Of a stretch of DNA of 12,610 nt, positions 1-5,403 are shown piece by piece. How positions within the stretch are numbered: position 1 is the first letter of the stretch; every line of letters starts with the position of its first letter. Location: contig JBDHUV010000012.1 of assembly GCA_039809365.1 (NCBI GenBank), positions 1 through 12,610 on the forward strand, read 5' to 3'. Under the pieces are notes generated by a model. That model made no database searches. It saw nothing but the letters and a program-made list of their open reading frames with translations, and was not told the DNA's origin. Both the position numbers and the translations under genes were made by a program. The stretch comes from JBDHUV01 sp039809365 (GTDB lineage Bacteria; Patescibacteriota; Microgenomatia; Levybacterales; GWA1-39-11).

Positions 1-548
1 CCAACATCTGGTGGTGGTGCTGTCGTTGGTACTGTGGTTGGTATTGTTGTTGGTATAGAAGTAGGAGGTGTAGCAGTTGGTGAATTAACTGGTGTAATAC
101 ACCAGTAACCACCATCTGAATTAGGACCTCCATCACAGACTGCCCCTACTACGCAAGTAACATGTTCATATCCAGGTACATCATTCACTCTGCGTCTATG
201 AGAAGAATCAACATATCCACCAGCACCACATGTATCTCCCATATTTACTTCTGTAGGACACGATTCTTGATATGCACAAAGATAAGGCAAGACACTGTAC
301 ATTGTGTCAGCTTTTCCATCTCCATCAGTATCAAAAACACAAGGGGTATTTTCATCGCCACAAGTAGATTTTTCAGGTATTCCACAATCTGAGATTGGAG
401 GCTTTTCAGCTCCTAAACATGCATCAGCTGGTCCTAGAAGACTTCGTGGCACACCTTCAGCTGATACTTTTAATACAAATATAAAACTTGTAATTAGCGG
501 TAAAATGATGAAAAAAGACAGAAAGAAATATAACCGAGAATACTTCAT
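1..548 (-). CDS. Cys-rich exported surface protein, N-terminal part (partial, runs off left edge)
   Basis: This frame is open from an ATG at 548 down to base 1 (182 codons plus 2 nt), so the C-terminus is missing. Residues 1-30 form a signal peptide or anchor: basic start (MKYSR), a long hydrophobic stretch about 6-26, and a plausible signal peptidase site after KVSA. The exported part has ten cysteines (residues 44, 55, 63, 70, 91, 97, 107, 132, 138, 150), which suggests disulfides outside the membrane. DTDGDGKAD at 73-81 has the Asp spacing of EF-hand, dockerin or thrombospondin-type-3 calcium loops. From residue 155 it becomes a Pro/Thr-rich linker with xPTT repeats, typical of stalks or wall-spanning spacers. 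The start lies 1 nt after the stop of the upstream membrane-protein gene, so translation is probably coupled. I do not recognise a named family. That it is an exported surface protein is well supported; its function is unknown. Confidence 0.8.
   Translation of the reverse strand, partial: MKYSRLYFFLSFFIILPLITSFIFVLKVSAEGVPRSLLGPADACLGAEKPPISDCGIPEKSTCGDENTPCVFDTDGDGKADTMYSVLPYLCAYQESCPTEVNMGDTCGAGGYVDSSHRRRVNDVPGYEHVTCVVGAVCDGGPNSDGGYWCITPVNSPTATPPTSIPTTIPTTVPTTAPPPDV
21..56 (-). repeat. 12-nt tandem repeat encoding xPTT units
   Basis: Three consecutive four-residue units, IPTT, IPTT and VPTT (residues 165-176 of the partial exported protein), are encoded by 12-nt units, followed by AP. They begin a Pro/Thr linker that continues past the window edge. 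Repeats of this kind usually make an extended, often glycosylated spacer and can change copy number by slippage. Confidence 0.6.
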
Positions 549-549
549 A

Positions 550-1068
550 TTACATAGAGTGGATGTATATATTGGATACATCATAAGTATTGGTCTTTAG
601 GTCATAACCCATATTCAGCTCTATTATCATATCCTTTTTAACATCTATGAGAGCAGCTGGGGAGCTAGTGTTATCTCCATTTAATCGTAGTACTTGAAGA
701 ACTTCTCTATTATATCGTATGGGTTTTTTTGTGATAATATCTTGTCCTACAGGGTTAATAAGGGTCAATGTAATAGTTTCATTACTAGATGTTATTTCTT
801 GCACTCTACCTAAGAGCGTGTAGTAAGAAAATGCTTTCTGTACTCCTTCTAAATTTGGTTTAATTAAATTAGTATCATCTTTAGTTGGAAGTGGCACGTT
901 AGTATTACCATTTTTCTCAGAAGAATTATAAGAAGTAAATAGGAAGGTAATAATTATTCCAATAAATATGAAAATAAGTGCTAGTAATGTCCACACTATC
1001 ATTTTTTGCACAAAAGAACCATTGGTAGAAATTCTTTCAGCTGTTTGAGTTTTACCTTGAGGATCCAT
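550..1068 (-). CDS. Single-pass membrane protein with small extracytoplasmic beta-rich domain
   Basis: The protein has 172 residues. A polar N-terminus (1-22) precedes one strong transmembrane helix (about 23-47, Ile/Leu/Phe-rich). A Ser/Asn/Pro/Thr linker follows (48-75), then a soluble C-terminal domain (about 80-171) whose alternating polar/hydrophobic stretches (GRVQEITSS, TITLTLINP, DMIIELNMGYD, VSNIYI) suggest beta strands, possibly a small OB-like barrel. There are no cysteines or catalytic motifs, and I do not recognise the family. It has its own promoter (TTGACA, 18 nt, TATACT) and a leader of about 12 nt without a clear Shine-Dalgarno. Its TAA stop is separated by one base from the ATG of the Cys-rich exported protein, so the two likely form a coupled operon and may act together at the envelope. 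Membrane topology is well supported; the fold is inference. Confidence 0.75.
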   Translation of the reverse strand: MDPQGKTQTAERISTNGSFVQKMIVWTLLALIFIFIGIIITFLFTSYNSSEKNGNTNVPLPTKDDTNLIKPNLEGVQKAFSYYTLLGRVQEITSSNETITLTLINPVGQDIITKKPIRYNREVLQVLRLNGDNTSSPAALIDVKKDMIIELNMGYDLKTNTYDVSNIYIHSM

Positions 1069-1087
1069 ACAATAACTAGCTATGATT

Positions 1088-1117
1088 AGTATATAGAGAA
1101 GTGACAGAATATGTCAA
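1088..1117 (-). promoter_or_regulatory. Promoter of the membrane protein/exported protein operon
   Basis: On the minus strand, TTGACA (1112-1117) and TATACT (1088-1093) are separated by 18 nt. This is the best sigma-70-type match in the left region. It lies directly after the stop of the upstream gene (1121), and transcription should start near 1081, 12-13 nt before the ATG at 1068. Confidence 0.7.
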
Positions 1118-1120
1118 TAA

Positions 1121-1966
1121 TTAGTTCTCTGAAGGGGAATAAACAATACTAAATACTTGCTCTGTTGATCCTGGAGCTGCAAATCTTTTAACAATATCTA
1201 CAGATCCAGGTTGGACAGGATTACTAACATCTCCTTTATAATCAGCATAAAAAGCAATTTTTTGTGCAGGTAAAGCACTAATTTCATTCTTTTCTTCTTC
1301 AGTGATTGTTGTGTAATTTATATCTGTAGGTAAGCTAATAGTTACTATATTTGTTTGAGTACTCTGGTTGAATTCATAATACATTTTTCCATCTGGTACG
1401 CCAGGGAAAAGTCTATTATAAGAAATTGTTTGATTATATCTGATAATGTTTGGATCAGCTGTTGGAACATCTTCAGGAGAGTCTTTAATTATAAGTTTGA
1501 ACTTCTCTCCTGGATGCAATGCTGATAAGGCTTCTTCGAATTGAGCAAATGTTATATTTGGGTCATCTCCTTCTATAATTCCGACACACCCATCATTAAT
1601 AACAGTCAATAGCTCCTTCTCAGTCTTTATCTCTTTTGGCATTATGTCCCTTATTTCCACAGGACAATCTTTAGGTTCTTGTTCAGATCCGTTACCTGGA
1701 TTAGGAAAGTTTTCTCCTGTTAACCATTTATAATAATGTTGTCCAACATTTCCTGCTTCTACTTGCCACCCATCTGGGTTATCAGGGGTATATGTGAGGA
1801 CTCTTCTCTCAAAAGCTTGTACAAGTACTTCTTTAGTTACTCCCCCTACTTTTACTTTTGTCCAATACGCTTCAGTGATTGGTAATCCAGTTGCATAGCT
1901 AAAAGTTTCAAAGATTGCATCATTTATAATCTTCCCATTTTCATATACAGGTCCCGTCGAGTTCAT
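1121..1966 (-). CDS. Downstream fragment of a TAA-interrupted exported protein (Chloroflexota-type C-terminal domain)
   Basis: Residues 1-85 match a domain I recall at the C-terminus of many Chloroflexota secreted proteins: SGPVYENG-type start, YATGxPITEAYW, VKVGG, FERRVLTYTPDNP and GWQVEAGNVGQHYYKW. Its function is not established. Residues about 86-281 are a hydrophilic region I do not recognise, with two cysteines. The nominal ATG at 1966 is not a convincing start. There is only a weak GGGA upstream, and the same frame stays open for 22 more codons to 2032, encoding YADWRPETRHNIAGPFWDF, which belongs to the same domain. Directly before that is the TAA ending the 2033-3205 ORF, in the same frame. 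The piece is therefore best read as the 3' part of one ancestral gene of about 694 codons. Expression as a separate protein is doubtful unless the stop is a sequence error or is read through. Confidence 0.7.
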   Translation of the reverse strand: MNSTGPVYENGKIINDAIFETFSYATGLPITEAYWTKVKVGGVTKEVLVQAFERRVLTYTPDNPDGWQVEAGNVGQHYYKWLTGENFPNPGNGSEQEPKDCPVEIRDIMPKEIKTEKELLTVINDGCVGIIEGDDPNITFAQFEEALSALHPGEKFKLIIKDSPEDVPTADPNIIRYNQTISYNRLFPGVPDGKMYYEFNQSTQTNIVTISLPTDINYTTITEEEKNEISALPAQKIAFYADYKGDVSNPVQPGSVDIVKRFAAPGSTEQVFSIVYSPSEN

Positions 1967-2035
1967 AAAATCCCAAAAAGGACCTGCTATATTATGTCTG
2001 GTTTCAGGCCTCCAATCTGCATATTTTATATTTTA
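1967..2035 (-). other. In-frame TAA stop and 22 coding-like codons joining the two halves of one gene
   Basis: Reading the minus strand, GAA CAA is followed by TAA (2033-2035) and then by 22 open codons that lead without a frame change into the ATG at 1966. These codons spell NIKYADWRPETRHNIAGPF and then WDF, which fits the start of the domain that continues downstream. A single substitution (for example C, G or A to T at the first codon base) would explain the break. Confidence 0.75.
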
Positions 2036-3205
2036 TTGTTCAAGACTTGTATCTTCTGATACAGATCCATCTGGATGGAGTACTTGTGTGACTATATTAT
2101 TATCCGTGTTTTGTTCAACTCCATTTAATATATCTGGATTATTGAAGGTTGCGTAAGTCACACCATCGCTCCCCGGATCCCCTGCTACGTTAATCTCTGC
2201 TGGTTTTGCGTCTTCAAATGTGTTGTCTCCGACTTGTCTTCTGCCTGTTATAAGTTCTTGTGCGAGTAAGCCGTTTGTAATATACCAAGGACTTTCTTTA
2301 TCTCCGTCTGGGTGAGTAATCTCCATGCGTGATTTATCAAAGTATACTACCTGTCTTTTGCCATTAGGTGATTCTCTATATGCTTCTTCAATAATTGGAG
2401 TTCTTGGTGTATCTCCCCACATCCACGTACGGGATTCTACTCCATCTAAAACTGGCTTATCAGTTCTTTCCCATGTTCTTTTGATTTCAGGAGATGTATT
2501 AAATACTTCTTCTTTAAATCTTCCTGTTTCTGCTTGGTTATTTGCATTTTCTGTAGCAGATGAGTCAAAGGTTAGACCAGTATGTCGTTCAACTGAAGGA
2601 AAAGGATTTTCTTGAATAAATCCTGATTGTGATTGAGTATCATCTGCATATGCAATAGATTCAGTTGCTTGCATACCCATTCCCGTAATTACAGCTCCTG
2701 TGGCTGCTATTCTTCCTATTTTCCCCACATTTTTTGACCAATTAGTTTTTTCAGTGTGAGAGTTATTATTTTTTATAGTAAGATCTTCTTGAGAAAAGGG
2801 ATTATTTCTTTCCATATTAGAGGAATGATTACTATCTTGTGGAAGTGGATTAAATGATTCGGGTCGTCCCATAGGTATACCTATTGTATCAGATTTCTTA
2901 CTAATTGCAATTATAGGCTGTGAATCTGGAGTCCCCCCTATTTTTGTACCTGTCCTGTCTCTTCCCATATATTCAGTTGGAGATTGAACCTTTCCTATTT
3001 GAGGCTGACTTTCAATACTGTTTATAGACGGTGATGGTTCTCGCACTTCAACCTGAGGTTGGATTCTGTCATTACGTGTGAGACTACGAATCATTTTACT
3101 TAAGAAATTACCTGTAGATTCTCCACTGTTTTGTTCAGGAATAGTAGATGAGGAAATACTCTCTATTTCATGTTTATGTGATTCTCCAGAATTTTCTATA
3201 GACAT
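2033..3205 (-). CDS. Exported protein with long polar N-terminus and Chloroflexota-type domain, cut by an in-frame TAA
   Basis: The ORF has 390 residues. Residues 1-155 are polar and low in complexity (Ser, Asn, Pro, Gln), with no recognisable domain. At 158-187 comes a late signal-peptide-like segment: basic KNVGKIGR, a modest hydrophobic core, and AYA before DD as a possible signal peptidase site. Residues about 245-360 carry motifs I recall from Chloroflexota secreted proteins: TWMWGDTP, EEAYRESPNGKRQVVYFDKS, RMEITHPDGD, WYITNGLLAQELITG, QVGDNTFED and NVAGDPG. In those proteins this section is followed directly by the domain found here in the next ORF (1121-1966), and the frame is indeed continuous across the TAA. 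The start at 3205 has a promoter-like TTGACT/AAAAAT just upstream. An alternative ATG at residue 131 (2815) would give a more ordinary signal-peptide position. Export is likely; biological role unknown. Confidence 0.75.
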   Translation of the reverse strand: MSIENSGESHKHEIESISSSTIPEQNSGESTGNFLSKMIRSLTRNDRIQPQVEVREPSPSINSIESQPQIGKVQSPTEYMGRDRTGTKIGGTPDSQPIIAISKKSDTIGIPMGRPESFNPLPQDSNHSSNMERNNPFSQEDLTIKNNNSHTEKTNWSKNVGKIGRIAATGAVITGMGMQATESIAYADDTQSQSGFIQENPFPSVERHTGLTFDSSATENANNQAETGRFKEEVFNTSPEIKRTWERTDKPVLDGVESRTWMWGDTPRTPIIEEAYRESPNGKRQVVYFDKSRMEITHPDGDKESPWYITNGLLAQELITGRRQVGDNTFEDAKPAEINVAGDPGSDGVTYATFNNPDILNGVEQNTDNNIVTQVLHPDGSVSEDTSLEQ

Positions 3206-3210
3206 ACTCT

Positions 3211-3240
3211 ATTTTTGACACAGATTTCTTGGTAAGTCAA
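3211..3240 (-). promoter_or_regulatory. Possible promoter of the interrupted exported-protein gene
   Basis: On the minus strand, TTGACT (3235-3240) lies 18 nt from AAAAAT (3211-3216), which is 5 nt before the ATG at 3205. The -35 is good and the -10 is poor, so this is tentative. If used, the mRNA would start at or very near the start codon. Confidence 0.4.
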
Positions 3241-3307
3241 GCATTTTCATCATTTTTAAAATAAATAGGATAGTAGTAATACAGTCCTATAATATTGATT
3301 TCTTTTT

Positions 3308-3313
3308 TATAAT
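3308..3313 (+). promoter_or_regulatory. -10 box for the plus-strand secreted-protein gene
   Basis: TATAAT at 3308-3313 would place the transcript start near 3320, giving a leader of about 50 nt up to the ATG at 3371. A second TATAAT lies at 3288-3293. No good -35 is seen for either. Because the ATG at 3314 abuts this box, it cannot be the start codon if the box is used. Confidence 0.45.
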
Positions 3314-3358
3314 ATGGTATATTCATTTTTAGGTGGTTTTAGCCATTGGTACATTTAC

Positions 3359-3365
3359 AAGGAGG
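3359..3365 (+). promoter_or_regulatory. Strong Shine-Dalgarno deciding the start at 3371
   Basis: AAGGAGG lies 5 nt upstream of the ATG. It is the strongest ribosome-binding site in the window and contrasts with the SD-less starts of tyrS, the PBP and the PLD gene. Confidence 0.8.
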
Positions 3366-3370
3366 CACAG

Positions 3371-3925
3371 ATGAAGGCTTTTGTAGTGCTTGTGGTAGTG
3401 GTTCTTGCAACTGCGTTTCATGGAACAGCTGTTGCACAGGACATGTCACATGACGAATTAAGAGTTAGGCCATTGTATGGCCAGACCCTCAACTTCGAAT
3501 GTGGTGCTTCTGTTCTCCCCTACGGTGGGGAAACGTGGTACCCTTGGAGAGCTCCGAAGGTCGAACTTATTGAGTCCGTCGATGACCGCCAGATCCTACG
3601 GATTTGGTATGGAAGATGTCTAGCTGAGTATGCACTTGGCTACAGCTATGTCACTACCTCTATTCCTTTTATGGATGGGGGAAGTGTGGGAGTAGATGGG
3701 GCACCATGGACGTTCGTTATTTATGACGGGCGTCTAGCTTCAAGTGAAGAAGGCTCTATCCAAACTTCAGTGTGTACTATCCAGACTGCTCAGGGATGGA
3801 TATATGCAGTGAAGGTGAAGGATACTCTCACCCATACGCACGGTGAGAATGGAGTTGCTTCCTTCATCTATACGGATATATTCAGGATTCCAGATGGAGT
3901 TCCTGAATGTCGGTTAACCGACTGA
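3371..3925 (+). CDS. Small secreted protein of unknown function, atypical composition
   Basis: The protein has 184 residues. The ATG at 3371 is chosen over the in-frame ATG at 3314 because AAGGAGG (3359-3365) sits 5 nt before it and because the protein then begins with a classic signal peptide: MKAF, a Val/Leu-rich core, and cleavage expected after TAVA (residue 22). The mature part is rich in Tyr, Trp and Gly and has four cysteines (44, 83, 135, 180), enough for two disulfides. I recognise no family and see no catalytic motif. The gene stands alone, opposite to all flanking genes and convergent with rnc. Its composition differs: I count 34 G+C of 60 in 3541-3600 against 19 of 60 in 9361-9420 of the PBP gene. 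It ends in TGA, while every other complete gene here ends in TAA or TAG. Horizontal acquisition is the likely reading. Confidence 0.75.
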   Translation: MKAFVVLVVVVLATAFHGTAVAQDMSHDELRVRPLYGQTLNFECGASVLPYGGETWYPWRAPKVELIESVDDRQILRIWYGRCLAEYALGYSYVTTSIPFMDGGSVGVDGAPWTFVIYDGRLASSEEGSIQTSVCTIQTAQGWIYAVKVKDTLTHTHGENGVASFIYTDIFRIPDGVPECRLTD

Positions 3926-3935
3926 GGCCGGTTAA
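3914..3935 (+). repeat. Inverted repeat over the stop codon of the secreted-protein gene
   Basis: TTAACCG (3914-3920) and CGGTTAA (3929-3935) form a 7-bp stem with an 8-nt loop that contains the TGA stop. The left arm is itself part of the perfect 10-bp palindrome CGGTTAACCG (3911-3920). No T-run follows, so it is not a standard intrinsic terminator. Confidence 0.55.
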
Positions 3936-3937
3936 GA

Positions 3938-4017
3938 TAGGAGAAAACAGACATCTGTTTTGCTTGCACACGTTTGAGTGTGTGTAATTTTGCAGAGCAA
4001 TACCCTGTTTTCTCCTA
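3938..4017. repeat. 80-nt structured element closed by a perfect 13-bp inverted repeat
   Basis: TAGGAGAAAACAG (3938-3950) is exactly complementary to CTGTTTTCTCCTA (4005-4017). Inside, TTGCT (3960-3964) can pair with AGCAA (3996-4000), and CACAC (3967-3971) with GTGTG (3978-3982) around a 6-nt loop, making one long imperfect hairpin. AAAACAG (3944-3950) can instead pair with CTGTTTT at 3955-3961, giving a competing local hairpin. The element lies between the convergent secreted-protein gene and rnc. It could be a two-way transcript end, a structured RNA or a mobile-element remnant. Neither flank has the T-run of a standard terminator. Confidence 0.6.
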
Positions 4018-4082
4018 AATAGAAAATCTAGTGTCTCCTTTTTTTAATAGGGATACTTGTTTATCAACTATATATAGTGAGT

Positions 4083-4739
4083 CTAGGAGAGTGTCTTTAA
4101 TGCTTCTCTTGCAGACTGTTTTTCTGCGTCTTGTTTAGATTTTCCAGTACCTTTTCCAAGGACTCTATCTCCAATACGTACCTGTACTGTGTAGGTTCTT
4201 GCATGATCAGGACCATTTTCCTCTATAATTTCATAGATTGGAGACTCTTTATATTTCTCCTGTAAAATTTCTTGTAAATTACTTTTTGGATCTTTGAGTC
4301 CTTGGTCTTGGATAATTGCATCAATTTTAGAAATGATTGTGTCGTGGATAAACTTCCGTGAAGCTTCAATACCTTGGTCAAGATAAAGACCCCCTACTAC
4401 TGATTCATAGGTATTTGCCAGTAAACTTTTATTTGTTCTTCCTCCACTTGCTTCTTCCCCTTTTGAAAGCTTGAGATAATTTCCAAGTTCCAACTCAGTT
4501 GCTACATGATATAGAGTTTCAGTATTAGTAAGAATAGATCTGAGATTTGTGAGTTCTCCTTCTTTCAAGTCAGGATATTTCTCATAAATATATGAAGACA
4601 CAACAAAAGACAGAATACTATCCCCTAAAAATTCCATACGTTCATTTGATTCCCGCGCTTCGTGTGATTCATTCAGATATGAACGATGCGTAAAAACCTG
4701 GAACTCTAAATCTTTATCGTTAAAATTAAGTGCTATCAT
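4083..4739 (-). CDS. rnc: Ribonuclease III
   Basis: RNase III cuts double-stranded RNA, including the stems of the rRNA precursor, and acts as a cytoplasmic homodimer. The protein has 218 residues, a normal bacterial length. The N-terminal catalytic domain (about 1-145) contains the signature NERMEFLGDS (32-41) with Glu36 and Asp40, Glu62, and ANTYE (108-112). The C-terminal double-stranded RNA-binding domain (about 151-218) has DPKSNLQEILQ and the closing GKSKQDAEKQSAREAL. Glu112 corresponds to the essential Glu117 of the E. coli enzyme, but the position equivalent to Asp114 is Asn109. Other lineages also seem to have Asn there, so activity is still expected. The ATG is 1 nt after the nusB stop (TAA-A-ATG), implying coupled translation. 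The gene ends a run of translation and RNA-processing genes. Confidence 0.95.
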   Translation of the reverse strand: MIALNFNDKDLEFQVFTHRSYLNESHEARESNERMEFLGDSILSFVVSSYIYEKYPDLKEGELTNLRSILTNTETLYHVATELELGNYLKLSKGEEASGGRTNKSLLANTYESVVGGLYLDQGIEASRKFIHDTIISKIDAIIQDQGLKDPKSNLQEILQEKYKESPIYEIIEENGPDHARTYTVQVRIGDRVLGKGTGKSKQDAEKQSAREALKTLS

Positions 4740-4740
4740 T

Positions 4741-5118
4741 TTAGTTACTTTCTCCTTTTTCCTCTTGCATCTCTTTTAATAGTTTACCTAATGCTCCATT
4801 AATAAATCCAGGAGAAGAAGGACCACCAAACTCTTTTGCAAGTTCGATTGCTTCGTCTATGATTACTTTTGGTGGTTGTGTTTTTTCTATCATAAGTTCG
4901 TAAGATCCGAGTCTTAAAATTGCAAGGTCAATTTTGTTAAGTTTTGAAATAGGAAATTCTGGAGCTATATGCTCAATTGTTTTATCAAGAAGTGTTACGT
5001 TTTCTAAAATTGCTTTTGTTTTAGGATCCTGTATGTCCTGAGGGGCAAATGTAGTTGCAAAAAGAGTCTGAATTATGCGCTGTCTATGCACATGGCGAGG
5101 ATCTCGAGATGTTTTCAT
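4741..5118 (-). CDS. nusB: Transcription antitermination factor NusB
   Basis: NusB binds boxA RNA together with ribosomal protein S10 and supports antitermination and processing of rRNA transcripts. The protein has 125 residues, somewhat shorter than the usual 130-160. The all-helical core is clear from NKIDLAILRLGSYEL (61-75), KVIIDEAIELAKEFG (84-98) and FINGALGKLL (105-114). A basic N-terminus (RDPRHVHRQR) matches the helix-1 region used in RNA binding. A GTAGGAAA Shine-Dalgarno precedes the ATG. It lies 30 nt after rpmF and 1 nt before rnc, so rRNA synthesis and rRNA processing genes are adjacent and probably co-transcribed. Confidence 0.93.
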   Translation of the reverse strand: MKTSRDPRHVHRQRIIQTLFATTFAPQDIQDPKTKAILENVTLLDKTIEHIAPEFPISKLNKIDLAILRLGSYELMIEKTQPPKVIIDEAIELAKEFGGPSSPGFINGALGKLLKEMQEEKGESN

Positions 5119-5148
5119 GAATATATTTTCCTACAGAAATAATTTCTA

Positions 5149-5325
5149 TTATTTCTGTACTACTTGCTGGCCTTTGTAGAATCCACAGGTATTACATACA
5201 ACGTGTGGAAGTACAACAGCTCCGCAATTTTTGCATCTTCCTGCCACAGGAAGTGATAAGCGAATTGCTTCTCTTCTTTTCCCTTTTCGTGCAACTGAAT
5301 GTCGTCTTTTTGGTTCGTGTGCCAT
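5149..5325 (-). CDS. rpmF: 50S ribosomal protein L32
   Basis: This 58-residue ORF starts with MAHEPKRRHSVARKGKRR, the basic N-terminus typical of L32. It has a complete zinc ribbon with Cys31-x2-Cys34 and Cys44-x2-Cys47 (CKNC and CNTC), followed by GFYKGQQVV. The ATG at 5325 is preceded by AAAAGGAAA, a good Shine-Dalgarno. L32 is a structural protein of the large ribosomal subunit. It lies 78 nt after recG and 30 nt before nusB in the same direction. Confidence 0.93.
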   Translation of the reverse strand: MAHEPKRRHSVARKGKRREAIRLSLPVAGRCKNCGAVVLPHVVCNTCGFYKGQQVVQK

Positions 5326-5403
5326 ACTATTTCCTTTTCAAAAAAACATTTCCTGTGTGTAGGCTTTTCCTTTCATAAGAAAAGTGTACAATGAGGAAAA
5401 TGC

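Noticed and set aside
162..600. Two plus-strand ORFs of 76 and 98 codons (162-392, 304-600)
   Set aside because: They lie antisense to the partial Cys-rich exported protein, whose signal peptide, cysteines and coupled start make the minus strand the coding one.
1121..3205. Genetic-code change (stop codons read as amino acids) to explain the interrupted gene
   Set aside because: The stop is TAA, which properly ends other genes here, and all conserved proteins translate at full length with the standard code. Known CPR recoding concerns TGA.
3314..3316. ATG at 3314 as start of the secreted protein
   Set aside because: It abuts a TATAAT box and lacks a Shine-Dalgarno; the ATG at 3371 has AAGGAGG at 5 nt and gives a proper signal peptide.
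3911..4017. Integron attC site after the secreted-protein gene
   Set aside because: The single-gene, inverted-repeat layout is suggestive, but I find no GTTRRRY/RYYYAAC core pair at the ends of the structure, no second cassette and no integrase in the window.
4018..4082. Intrinsic terminator of rnc, including the 12-bp palindrome ACTATATATAGT (4067-4078)
   Set aside because: The stem is all but free of G-C pairs and is not followed by a T-run on the minus strand; the T-run at 4039-4045 is on the other strand and not preceded by a suitable stem.
5338..5376. 12-codon ORF between recG and rpmF as a leader peptide
   Set aside because: Short, with no motif, regulatory repeat or terminator around it; chance is sufficient.
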